Positions 1 to 8,156 of a stretch of DNA of 36,620 nt are shown here, in pieces. Every line of letters starts with the position of its first letter. Within the stretch, counting starts at the first letter, position 1. The notes under the pieces were generated by a model. That model saw only the letters and a list, made by a program, of their open reading frames with translations. It searched no databases and was not told the DNA's origin. A program made the translations under genes and the position numbers. Source of the stretch: Candidatus Rariloculus versatilis (lineage in GTDB: Bacteria > Pseudomonadota > Gammaproteobacteria > Steroidobacterales > Rariloculaceae); NCBI GenBank assembly GCA_028278665.1, contig JAQAJI010000017.1, positions 1 through 36,620 on the forward strand, written 5' to 3'.

Positions 1-154
1 TCTTCATGCTGCTGTTGGGATGTCCAGGCCGTGCGTCGTCGATTCGCTTGATCTGCGTGCCTCCTTCCTCTTCGATGTGGAACCAGGCCCATTTTTCGAT
101 GTTCCCTGAGGCGACCGCATAGGTCACATGGTCGATTTTCTTCAGATAGGACAT
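1..154 (-). CDS. VOC-family / 4-hydroxyphenylpyruvate dioxygenase-like protein (N-terminal part only; runs off window start)
   Basis: Reverse-strand translation from ATG at 154: MSYLKKIDHVTYAVASGNIEKWAWFHIEEEGGTQIKRIDDARPGHPNSSMK, resembling the N-terminal VOC domain of HPPD-like proteins. Truncated by window edge. Confidence 0.6.
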   Translation of the reverse strand, partial: MSYLKKIDHVTYAVASGNIEKWAWFHIEEEGGTQIKRIDDARPGHPNSSMK

Positions 155-294
155 ATCAAATCTCCCACAGTGGCTGCTTCCGGAACCAGTTTACTCCTGT
201 GGGCGACTGAAGTGACTGCAAAATACTGCGTGTCATGCAACTGTAACGCATGAAATAGTACACTATCCACTCTCTTACGACGGATACATGCACC
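155..294. promoter_or_regulatory. Divergent intergenic region between HPPD-like gene and Lrp regulator; probable shared control region
   Basis: 140 bp between divergent start codons; AT-richer than surroundings. No specific operator resolved by eye. Confidence 0.4.
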
Positions 295-708
295 ATGGAC
301 AAATTCGACGCAGCGATACTCGATGCCCTTCAAGGGAACGCACGCATGAGTTGGGTGCGGCTCGCTGAACGCATCAACCTGTCGACCAGTGCCTGTCAAC
401 GACGCGTCGAAGCGTTGCAGAGGAAGGGCGTGATCGAAGGCTTCACGATACGTCTGAACGAGAAAGCGCTGGGACACAACGTCAAGGCGTTCGTAGCGGT
501 AACCGTCGATCGCCAGAACCCGGAGCTCGCTCACGAGTTTCGTCGTTGGGTGAATGGTCAAACACTGGTCACGACCTGCCACATGATTTCCGGAGAAGTG
601 GTGGCAAGCGACCTTGAAGCATTCGGGCAGTTTCTCGACTCGGAACTCCTGGCACTTGCGTCCGTGAAGGACGCCACTTCATCCATTGTGCTCGGCCGAG
701 TCAAATAG
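295..708 (+). CDS. Lrp/AsnC family transcriptional regulator
   Basis: 137 aa; N-terminal HTH typical of Lrp/AsnC (DAAILDALQGNARMSWVRLAERINLSTSACQRRVEALQRKGVIEGF), followed by a RAM-like ligand domain. Confidence 0.93.
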   Translation: MDKFDAAILDALQGNARMSWVRLAERINLSTSACQRRVEALQRKGVIEGFTIRLNEKALGHNVKAFVAVTVDRQNPELAHEFRRWVNGQTLVTTCHMISGEVVASDLEAFGQFLDSELLALASVKDATSSIVLGRVK

Positions 709-811
709 CAAGAGCCGCGCCTCGCGACTTTCCAAAGTTGAAATCTCCGGTCAGAGGTGAATATAATTTTTATGACGCTCCCAAAACCCCACAGCGAGGA
801 GATAAGCGATC

Positions 812-1234
812 ATGTCAGTGCTCGACGAACTTGCGAGGTCACGCGTAAAAGCCAAAGCCGCCGCCAACAAACTCGAAATTTCCGTGCTCAAGAAGCTTAT
901 CGAATCCTTGAACATAGCATTGGAAGCGCAGGTAAAACGCGCGAAAGAAAAGGCGGAGCGCGAAAAACAAGACAAGATACGAAAAATCAATCAATTGCTG
1001 GCCGAGAGCGGTCTTTCCCTTGCCGACCTCCAGAAGCCCGCGCCAAAACGCAGGCGCCGCAGGACGAAGCAGCGTCGCGTAGGCAAGCGCCGCAAGGTTG
1101 CGCCGAAATACAGGTTGGTCATCGACGGCAAGGAACACCTCTGGAGCGGCCGCGGCCGCGCACCGCTCGTGTTCGCCGACTATTTTACCCAGGGCGGAAG
1201 CCGGGAAAGCGGGGAGATGGCCAAGGAGTCCTAG
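812..1234 (+). CDS. H-NS family nucleoid-associated / histone-like DNA-binding protein
   Basis: 140 aa; charged N-terminal coiled coil, very basic linker (KRRRRRTKQRRVGKRRK), C-terminal PKYR...LWSGRGRAP motif characteristic of the H-NS DNA-binding domain. Confidence 0.85.
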   Translation: MSVLDELARSRVKAKAAANKLEISVLKKLIESLNIALEAQVKRAKEKAEREKQDKIRKINQLLAESGLSLADLQKPAPKRRRRRTKQRRVGKRRKVAPKYRLVIDGKEHLWSGRGRAPLVFADYFTQGGSRESGEMAKES

Positions 1235-1255
1235 GGGCCAGGGACCCGCCGGGAG

Positions 1256-1675
1256 CTAGTCTCCTCTGCTCGAGCCCGCGACCATTCTCTGGGCGGTTGC
1301 GGTCATTATGATCGTTTCTGCATTGGCGAGCGGGCTGCCGTCTCGCGCAAGACTGCCTTCGACGGAAATCTCGTCGCCCGGCTTCAGCGAATCGCGTTTC
1401 CAGCCCAGGCGCAGCAGGGAATTCGGCCCGCCCATCTCGAGAGCCCAGTTCACGACTTCACCGCTTTCTTCGTCCGCGACATCGATGTAGATGAAAATGT
1501 GCGGATTGGTCCACTCGACCCTCGTAACCGTGCCCATCAATTCGACCGGCTGCGTATCGTCATATTGAGCCGGAAACGAATGATGTGCATACGTGGGCAG
1601 CGCGGCCGCGAGCACGATCGCAATTGACGCAACCAGGGTGGCCCGGATGGGAATTCCTGCGGTGATCGTCTTCAT
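1256..1675 (-). CDS. DUF6152 family secreted protein
   Basis: 139 aa with signal peptide (MKTITAGIPIRATLVASIAIVLAAALPTYA) followed by HHSFPAQYDDTQPVELMGTVTRVEWTNPHIFIYIDV, typical of DUF6152. Confidence 0.85.
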   Translation of the reverse strand: MKTITAGIPIRATLVASIAIVLAAALPTYAHHSFPAQYDDTQPVELMGTVTRVEWTNPHIFIYIDVADEESGEVVNWALEMGGPNSLLRLGWKRDSLKPGDEISVEGSLARDGSPLANAETIIMTATAQRMVAGSSRGD

Positions 1676-1738
1676 TTTGGCGTCCTCGGGCTATATTGAT
1701 TTCACGGCCAAGATACTCAAGTCGGTCTGGGTCAGCTT

Positions 1739-1870
1739 GCAGGCTGTTGAAATTCGATTCACCGAGCCACATGTAGAGCCAGATTTGCTCCTGACGCGTT
1801 GATTTCCGGTTGGCGAATTCTCCGACATGGCGCTTGAAATGCCCACGGCGAAAGTTTTTCAACAGCCTGC
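1739..1870. mobile_element. MITE-like element or IS remnant bounded by 14-bp perfect inverted repeats
   Basis: gcaggctgttgaaa at 1739-1752 and its exact reverse complement tttcaacagcctgc at 1857-1870; ~104 bp interior with no convincing coding content. Confidence 0.5.
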
Positions 1871-2745
1871 TAGAACGGCAATCCCATGCGCTCGACGAAC
1901 TGCTCGTTTTCCAGGCAGACTTCGTCGATCAATTCCGCGTCGATAACAATACGCTGCCTTAGCGTGACCGACCAGGGGTCCGTGTAGGCCCTCGGATCAT
2001 CGACAGTTATCTTGATATCAAGGTGACCGAAATCCGGGCGCCTGATTTCCTCCCTGACGCTGTCCGTCTCGGTCACCACGCTTCCGTTGCAGTCAATCCA
2101 GGTATCGTCCCGAATGCCGATCGTATCGATCACCAGAGTATCTGCGTCCCACTGCGCCGATGAAAATCCCTGCCACGATGGCGTCGGGTCGTCGGGCAAG
2201 TCCCGCCCGTCGACGAATACCTGCCGGTAGCCGGCGTTCATTTCGTTGAGTACGACGAGAAGCCCCGGCGTGTGCACGAACTTCAGCATATGCGGAAGCC
2301 CGTAGGCGCGAATGAAATTATCGGGCAGGCAGCGAATGTGCGGATCGTCAATCGCCTTGTTGTTGGTGCGTTCCGCAACGATGGGCAATTGCCAGTCCTG
2401 GTAGGGCAAACCGTTCGGCATGTCCGCGCCCATGTCCTCCATGAAGCGAGAGGACCCCAGGTTGAACCCGTCACTGGGCGATTCCTCGCCCTCGGGCGTG
2501 TTATCGGAAATCCAGATACCTGACAGATCGGGCCTGCCATCCGGCATGCGCGGCGCCGGGGCCGTCATGTTCACCGAGCCGTCGGCCCGGCGCGGCACGT
2601 CTGCCGTGGGAAAACCGATCCACTGCGCGGCGGAAGGCGTCGCGAGCAGCGCGGTCGCGAGCGCGGCCGTCGACACGAAAACAAATGGTAAATGGCGTCG
2701 CTCCGGTCGCGGCAACCCGGATTGAAATTCGTACAAATCCAGCAT
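1870..2745 (-). CDS. Secreted protein of the type associated with DUF6152 proteins (contains GRPDLSGIW motif)
   Basis: 291 aa; N-terminal signal sequence (VFVSTAALATALLATPSAAQ), PDGRPDLSGIWISDN motif, conserved Cys-containing IRCLPDNF, and RQVFVDGRDLPDD...GFSSAQWDADTLVIDT block. Coding-like composition. Confidence 0.75.
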   Translation of the reverse strand: MLDLYEFQSGLPRPERRHLPFVFVSTAALATALLATPSAAQWIGFPTADVPRRADGSVNMTAPAPRMPDGRPDLSGIWISDNTPEGEESPSDGFNLGSSRFMEDMGADMPNGLPYQDWQLPIVAERTNNKAIDDPHIRCLPDNFIRAYGLPHMLKFVHTPGLLVVLNEMNAGYRQVFVDGRDLPDDPTPSWQGFSSAQWDADTLVIDTIGIRDDTWIDCNGSVVTETDSVREEIRRPDFGHLDIKITVDDPRAYTDPWSVTLRQRIVIDAELIDEVCLENEQFVERMGLPF

Positions 2746-2917
2746 GGGCGCTCCGTTTTGCGGTTACTCGATTGGCGAAACAGTGACCAGCGGCTATCGC
2801 GGGAGGTTAGATCGCGGTACTTTGACCCGTCAAGGCGGGCTTGTCGACCGACGAAGGCGGGCTGCCGGGCAGGGAGCCGGCCGCACCGAATTGAAGAACC
2901 AGGCGGAGGTATCGCCA

Positions 2918-4000
2918 ATGACCAGAAGAACAAAATGGGTGTTTTCACCGCTGCTCGGCGCGGCGTTGGCTGCCTGGACTCCCGCAGTGCCGGCGCAGAG
3001 GGCGTTCAGCGATCCGGACATGCCGCCGACCAACGGGCTGCCGAACCCTTATTCCGACAGACAGATCATGCCTCTGCCCGACGGGCGAAGCTGGGGCTCC
3101 ACGGCCGGCGTCGATGCCGCGAAAGGCCGTGACGACATCTGGGCCATCGACCGCTGCGGGAGCAATGGCTGCGTGGGTTCCGATGTCGATTCCCTGCTGC
3201 ACTACGACGCCGACGGCAACCTCATCGGCCGGATGGGCGCAGGCCTCTTCGCGTTTCCGCACGGCATCCATGTGGACCAGCAAGGCAACGTCTGGGTAAC
3301 CGACCCGCTGCCGCCGGACGGACGGGGCGCCGGCGGAGATGTCGGACAGCAGGTCACGAAGCTCAGCCCGAACGGAGAGATCCTGCTTCAGCTCGGCATG
3401 CTCAAGGTGACCGGCGACGGCCCGAACGAATTCAGCTCCCCGTCCGACGTCGTCGTCGGCGACAACGGCGCCATCTTCGTCGCCGACGGCCACGGCGAGG
3501 GTACCAACGAGCGCATCATGAAGTTCGACAGGAACGGAAACTTCATCATGGCGTGGGGCGAGCCCGGTAACGGCCCGTGCGGCGCCGGCGAATTCTCGAG
3601 CCTGCACGCGCTCGCGATCGATTCTGCCGGAAGGCTCTTCATCGGCGACCGCGACAACAACCGGATCCAGATTTACGACCAGGACGGCAACTACCTCGAT
3701 TGCTGGTACCAGTTCAGCCGCCCGAGCGGCATCTACATCGACGCCGACGACAACCTGTTCGTCGCGGATTCCGAATCCAGGGACGGCGCCGACAACGGCA
3801 TGGATCTCGCCCACCCCGGTTGGCAGCGCGGCATCCGCATCGGCAGCGCCCGTGACGGCGTCGTGAACTATTTCATTCCCGACCCGGAACCCGCCGGCGG
3901 AAGCAGCGCCGCGGAGGGCGTGGCGGCCGTCAACGGCGGAGCCGTCGTCTATGGCGCCGAGGTGGGACCGCGAGCCTTCGTCCGATACGACCGACGCTAG
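2918..4000 (+). CDS. NHL-repeat / peptidyl-alpha-hydroxyglycine alpha-amidating lyase-like secreted protein
   Basis: ATG at 2918 preceded by aggcggaggt; signal peptide; repeated NHL blades (PHGIHVDQQGNVWVTD, PSDVVVGDNGAIFVADG, LHALAIDSAGRLFIGDRDNNRIQIYDQDGNYL). Confidence 0.85.
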   Translation: MTRRTKWVFSPLLGAALAAWTPAVPAQRAFSDPDMPPTNGLPNPYSDRQIMPLPDGRSWGSTAGVDAAKGRDDIWAIDRCGSNGCVGSDVDSLLHYDADGNLIGRMGAGLFAFPHGIHVDQQGNVWVTDPLPPDGRGAGGDVGQQVTKLSPNGEILLQLGMLKVTGDGPNEFSSPSDVVVGDNGAIFVADGHGEGTNERIMKFDRNGNFIMAWGEPGNGPCGAGEFSSLHALAIDSAGRLFIGDRDNNRIQIYDQDGNYLDCWYQFSRPSGIYIDADDNLFVADSESRDGADNGMDLAHPGWQRGIRIGSARDGVVNYFIPDPEPAGGSSAAEGVAAVNGGAVVYGAEVGPRAFVRYDRR

Positions 4001-4109
4001 AACGGCAAGTGCGCGGAGCCAACGCTGTCGGCGGCCTGGCGACCGGACGCGACGGCGCCCTGGCTACGTCAAGGTGTAGACTTGCGGCAATAACCTTCTG
4101 TCGAGGGAG

Positions 4110-4769
4110 ATGAAGATGAAAAGGATGGTGCTCGGCCTCGCGGCCATGATGCTCGCGGCACAACTGCAGGCACAGACAGGCGACACCGTCGAAGTGCCGC
4201 CAAACATGACGCTGCTCGCCGGCGGTCAACCCGTCGATCCTTCGCTTCGACGTGACACCGTCGAAGTGCGGCCAAACATGACGCTGCTCGGCAACGACGT
4301 GGTTGAAGTGCAGGCGCTCGGACCCGGCGATACACCGCCGGACTGGAACGGCCAGGACTTCTCGGGCCAGTCGCTCGATTACCCCGAGCTTCTGGCCGAC
4401 AAACCTGCTGTCGTCGTGTTCTGGGCGACCTGGTGCGGCTACTGCCGGGCCTTCATGCCCTACCTCAAGGACATCTCGGCCGACTACGCCGAACACGGCG
4501 TCAGCGTCGTCGCCGTCAACGCCAAGGAGGACGGCGAGGGCAATCCCGAGGAATACGTTCGTGGTCTCGGCTTCGATCCCATCGCGGTGGCCGACGGCGA
4601 CCCCATCGCCAACGCCTGGGGCATCCGTTTCATACCCGGCCTGTTGATTGTGCACGGCGACGGCACGGTGGCATGGCAACGCGACTGGACCGACTTGCCG
4701 GCGGGCCGCACCGTCGCCGAACTCTGGGACGGACAGGTGCGCGAACAACTCGATCGACTGGTGCTCTGA
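4110..4769 (+). CDS. Secreted thioredoxin-like (TlpA-type) protein with N-terminal duplicated motif
   Basis: 219 aa; signal peptide, FWATWCGYCRAFMPYLKD active-site motif, cis-Pro region (IRFIPGLLIVHGDG). Confidence 0.85.
   Translation: MKMKRMVLGLAAMMLAAQLQAQTGDTVEVPPNMTLLAGGQPVDPSLRRDTVEVRPNMTLLGNDVVEVQALGPGDTPPDWNGQDFSGQSLDYPELLADKPAVVVFWATWCGYCRAFMPYLKDISADYAEHGVSVVAVNAKEDGEGNPEEYVRGLGFDPIAVADGDPIANAWGIRFIPGLLIVHGDGTVAWQRDWTDLPAGRTVAELWDGQVREQLDRLVL
4182..4291 (+). repeat. Direct in-frame duplication (72-bp period) inside the thioredoxin-like gene
   Basis: gacaccgtcgaagtgc(c/g)gccaaacatgacgctgctcg occurs at 4182 and again at 4254 (offset 72 bp = 24 aa), encoding DTVEV(P/R)PNMTLL twice. 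Confidence 0.9.
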
Positions 4770-4892
4770 GACTCGGCAGCCGGCGGCGCAAGTCGCACTG
4801 CATGCGACCGACGGCTTATCCTGCCTGTCCGCGTACCCGGTCGCTCGAACGCACCTGCTATCTCCTCACTCGGCGCGGCGGCTCGCTGCGCC

Positions 4893-5642
4893 TCAGCGTC
4901 TCGACCCGCTGCGATACGCCTGAGCGAGTACTCGCCAGCCTTCGCCGTCGAAGCGTCCGCCTCGTTCGCGCGCGACTTTCCTGAGCGAACGCTCAAGTCT
5001 CGACATTCCGGCCTGCGGCCAGGCGCCCGGCGCCCTGAGTCGCGCATTGTCAAAGTCGACGAGATACACGCCGCCTGCCACGGCGATCAGGATGTTGTGC
5101 GCATTGAGGTCGCGATGCTCGACGCCCACATCGTGGAATCGCCGCAGCGTGGCGCCGATCGCCGCCCAGCATTCGGTATCCGGTTCGCCGTCGCCAAGTT
5201 GCGCCGCCAGCGTGCGCGTATCCGGCAGGTATTCGGTCACGATGTCCGCCCGGTAGACGGGACCCTCGCGGACGGCTCGCGCCGCAACCGGCCGCGGCAC
5301 GGGCAGGCCGGCGCCGTGCAGGCGTTCCAGCAAGCGCCACTCGCGCACCGAGCGTGTCCGTTCCCAACCGGTCCAGACATAACGGTCGTCGACGAAGCGC
5401 GCGACGAATCCGCCGCGGTGATAGTGACGCAGCACCCAGCTTTCCGGCCCGCGATCGAGCCTGAGCACCACGCCGCGCTCCTGCGTGCTGCCGAGCGGCG
5501 CCCCGTGCCGTCGCCAGTGCTCGCGGTCGAACCACACCGGATCGTAGTCCGGCCCGATTTGGGCGTCGTGGAGCGCGAATAGCCCGGACGCCTGGTGGAT
5601 CACGGCGTCAACCATCGGCCGCAACGCGCGACTGACCCACAC
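4893..5642 (-). CDS. kdkA: 3-deoxy-D-manno-octulosonic acid (Kdo) kinase
   Basis: 249 aa; VVLRLDRGPESWVLRHYHRGGFVARFVDDRYVW..., HRDLNAHNILI catalytic loop and DFDNAR; adjacent to waaF and hldD. Confidence 0.88.
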   Translation of the reverse strand: MWVSRALRPMVDAVIHQASGLFALHDAQIGPDYDPVWFDREHWRRHGAPLGSTQERGVVLRLDRGPESWVLRHYHRGGFVARFVDDRYVWTGWERTRSVREWRLLERLHGAGLPVPRPVAARAVREGPVYRADIVTEYLPDTRTLAAQLGDGEPDTECWAAIGATLRRFHDVGVEHRDLNAHNILIAVAGGVYLVDFDNARLRAPGAWPQAGMSRLERSLRKVARERGGRFDGEGWRVLAQAYRSGSRR

Positions 5643-6678
5643 CGGGATTGCCGCCGCCGGCCGCGACAGCGTTGATCGCCGCCTCGAAAACCGCGTCGAC
5701 CGCGATCCCCTGCAGGCAGTTCAGGTGCTTGAGCGGACACTGCCGTTCGAAGCACGGGCTGCATTCGAGGTTCAGGTAGCAGACGGTCTTCGCATCGGTC
5801 AGCGGCGGCGTGAAATCGGGCGACGTCGACCCGTAGATTGCGACCACGTGCGCGCCAACCGCTGCGGCGATGTGCATGAGCCCGGAATCGTTGCTGACGG
5901 CGGCCACGGCGGCGCCGAGCAGATCGACCGCATCCACGAGCGTCGTCGCGCCGCAGAGATTGTGCACGTTCGGATCCGGCGCCAGCTCCCCGATCTGCTC
6001 GCCGAGCGGCTTTTCGGCCGCGGAACCCAGCACCCAGACCGCCGCGCCAGCCTGGGCAAGCCGTTCGGCGAGTGTGCCAAAGTTCTCGATCGGCCAGCGC
6101 TTGGCCGGACCATACTCAGCACCGGGCAAGAGCGCGACGACGGGCCGGTCCGAGACCAGCCCGAGACGCTCTGCAAGCGCGCGCCGGTTCTCGGCGTCGA
6201 CGGCGAGCTTCGGCTGCTGCACGCGCGGCCGCTCGCCCGTATCCGGCGAACCGAGCGCGACATACCTCAATACCGTTCCGTCGAGCCGGTCCGTATCGAG
6301 TTTCCGCATGTCGTTGATGAGCCCGAACCGCCATTCCCCGCGGAATCCCGTGCGTACGGGTACGCGGGCAAAGTACGGCACGAGTGCGGCCTTGAGCGAT
6401 CGCGGCAGCACGATCGCCCGCTCGTAGCGCTCCGCGCGCAGGCACAGCCCGAGCGCGCGCCGCTTGGCGAACCCGAGTTCGCCGTGCGCGACATCGATCT
6501 CGATGGCGCGAGCCACCTCCGGCATGCGTCCGAGCAGCGGCAGCGACCAGCCTGGAGCAAGCACGTGAATCTCGACGTCCGGACGGCGCACCGCGAGATC
6601 CCGGTAAAGCGACTGAGCCATGACCATGTCGCCGACCCAGGCGGGGCCCACGACCAGGAGCTTGCTTGCCGCGTTCAC
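5608..6678 (-). CDS. waaF: Lipopolysaccharide heptosyltransferase II
   Basis: 356 aa; [24 protein letters not shown]-terminus, [41 protein letters not shown], family 9 glycosyltransferase motifs. Confidence 0.95.
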   Translation of the reverse strand: MNAASKLLVVGPAWVGDMVMAQSLYRDLAVRRPDVEIHVLAPGWSLPLLGRMPEVARAIEIDVAHGELGFAKRRALGLCLRAERYERAIVLPRSLKAALVPYFARVPVRTGFRGEWRFGLINDMRKLDTDRLDGTVLRYVALGSPDTGERPRVQQPKLAVDAENRRALAERLGLVSDRPVVALLPGAEYGPAKRWPIENFGTLAERLAQAGAAVWVLGSAAEKPLGEQIGELAPDPNVHNLCGATTLVDAVDLLGAAVAAVSNDSGLMHIAAAVGAHVVAIYGSTSPDFTPPLTDAKTVCYLNLECSPCFERQCPLKHLNCLQGIAVDAVFEAAINAVAAGGGNPGVGQSRVAADG

Positions 6679-7622
6679 GACCTGCCGTGGATCGCGTCCA
6701 GATACGCGGCGACCCCGGTTTCGACGTCGAGGAAGCGTTCCTTGTAACCGGCCGTGCGCAGCGCACCGATATCAGCCTCGGTAAAGCTCTGATAAGCGGA
6801 CTGAAGCTCCTCCGGAAACGCGATGTAGCGGATGGACCCGCTGCCGTGCCACGCGATCACGGCCCGGGCCACGTCATTGAAGCTCGCGCTCCGTCCTGTC
6901 CCCACATTGAAGACGCCGCTGACTTCGGGGTGCTCGAGCAGCCAGAGGTTGACCTTGACGACGTCGTCGACGTGGACGAAATCCCTGCGCTGCTCGCCCG
7001 CCTCGTAGCCGCCGCTGCCCTCGAACAGGCGAAGTTCGCCGGTCTGCGCAAGCTGCCGGTCCCAGTGCTGCGCCACGCTCGCCATCGGCCCCTTGTGCGC
7101 CTCGCCCGGACCGTAGACGTTGAAGTAGCGCAGTCCTGCGACCTGCGATCCCGCCTCCTCCAATCGCTGGCGAACGTAGCGGTCGAACAGCAGCTTCGAG
7201 TAGCCATAGACGTTGACGGGACGCTCGGCGGCGGCGTTGTCCTCGGCGAACTCGCCGCTCGTACCATAGACCGCGGCGGAGGAGGCGTAGATCAGCGGCA
7301 CACGCTCGGCGAGGCAATACTCGAGGAGATCGACGCAGTAGCGGTAGTTCGTCTCCATCATGAAGCGCCCGTCCCACTCCGTCGTCACCGAGCAGGCTCC
7401 CTGATGAAACACGGCGTCGGGACGCGTCGCCAGGCCGCGGCGCAGGCGTTCGGCGAACTCATCCTTGTCCTGATAGTCGCTGATTCGGCAATCGACGAGG
7501 TTGGCAAATTTGCGTCCGTCGGTCAGATCGTCGACGCAAACGACATCATCGATGCCGCAGCGGTTGAGGCCGCGTATCAAGTTGCAGCCGATGAAACCTG
7601 CGCCCCCGGTTACGACGATCAC
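6675..7622 (-). CDS. hldD: ADP-L-glycero-D-manno-heptose 6-epimerase
   Basis: Rossmann [41 protein letters not shown] (YxxxK). Likely GTG start at 7622; ORF extends to 7649. 4-bp overlap with waaF. Confidence 0.94.
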   Translation of the reverse strand: MIVVTGGAGFIGCNLIRGLNRCGIDDVVCVDDLTDGRKFANLVDCRISDYQDKDEFAERLRRGLATRPDAVFHQGACSVTTEWDGRFMMETNYRYCVDLLEYCLAERVPLIYASSAAVYGTSGEFAEDNAAAERPVNVYGYSKLLFDRYVRQRLEEAGSQVAGLRYFNVYGPGEAHKGPMASVAQHWDRQLAQTGELRLFEGSGGYEAGEQRRDFVHVDDVVKVNLWLLEHPEVSGVFNVGTGRSASFNDVARAVIAWHGSGSIRYIAFPEELQSAYQSFTEADIGALRTAGYKERFLDVETGVAAYLDAIHGRS

Positions 7623-7856
7623 TGAACCCTGCCCTGCCGCCACTGCCACGGCTCGACTTCATTGTAGAGTTCGAGAGAACTCCCGGCCATGACACCGGCC
7701 TGTCCGACGAGAAACCGGCCCGAACGGCGGTGACGCGAAATACGGGCCGACAACTTGCGGATCAGCAGCTGCGTGTGGTGTTCGCCACCGCAATAACCGC
7801 GGGCGAGGTTGACGTGGCGAAGCACGGTCCCGCTGGCGAACACCGCGCGCGTGACG

Positions 7857-8081
7857 TCATTTCGCGCCGTCTTCGGCAACCAACTCGAAGCTCGCACTGC
7901 AGTAGGGGCACTTGGCCTCGCCGCTGGCCTCGATTGGCAGATAGACCTTCGGGTGCGAATTCCACAGGTACATCTCGGGCATCGGGCAATGCAGCGGCAG
8001 ATCGGCGCGCGTCACGCGATAGACGCGCTCGGCGTTCGGCGAATCGAGATTTTCCCGCGCTGTTCCTGGACGTTCACGCAC
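7857..8081 (-). CDS. Zinc-finger domain-containing protein (zf-CHCC / NDUFS6-like)
   Basis: 74 aa; LPLHCPMPEMYLWNSHPKVYLPIEASGEAKCPYCSASFEL pattern. Confidence 0.88.
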   Translation of the reverse strand: MRERPGTARENLDSPNAERVYRVTRADLPLHCPMPEMYLWNSHPKVYLPIEASGEAKCPYCSASFELVAEDGAK

Positions 8082-8156
8082 AGCCTTTGGTCTCCATCTG
8101 ACGCGACCCGGGGCCGGACCGGCCGGCGCTCATTATAGAGAGAGCCGCAAGCGTAA

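Noticed and set aside
3930-4748. 272-aa minus-strand ORF opposite the thioredoxin-like gene
   Set aside because: Repetitive translation merely reflects the antisense of the 72-bp duplication; no independent coding evidence.
4770-4892. GC-rich gap between thioredoxin-like gene and kdkA considered as a repeat or ncRNA
   Set aside because: Only short imperfect matches; no clear hairpin with T-tract or repeated unit found by eye.
7619-7897. 92-aa minus-strand ORF between hldD and the zinc-finger gene
   Set aside because: Overlaps the zinc-finger CDS in another frame and has no recognisable motif; treated as noncoding spacer.
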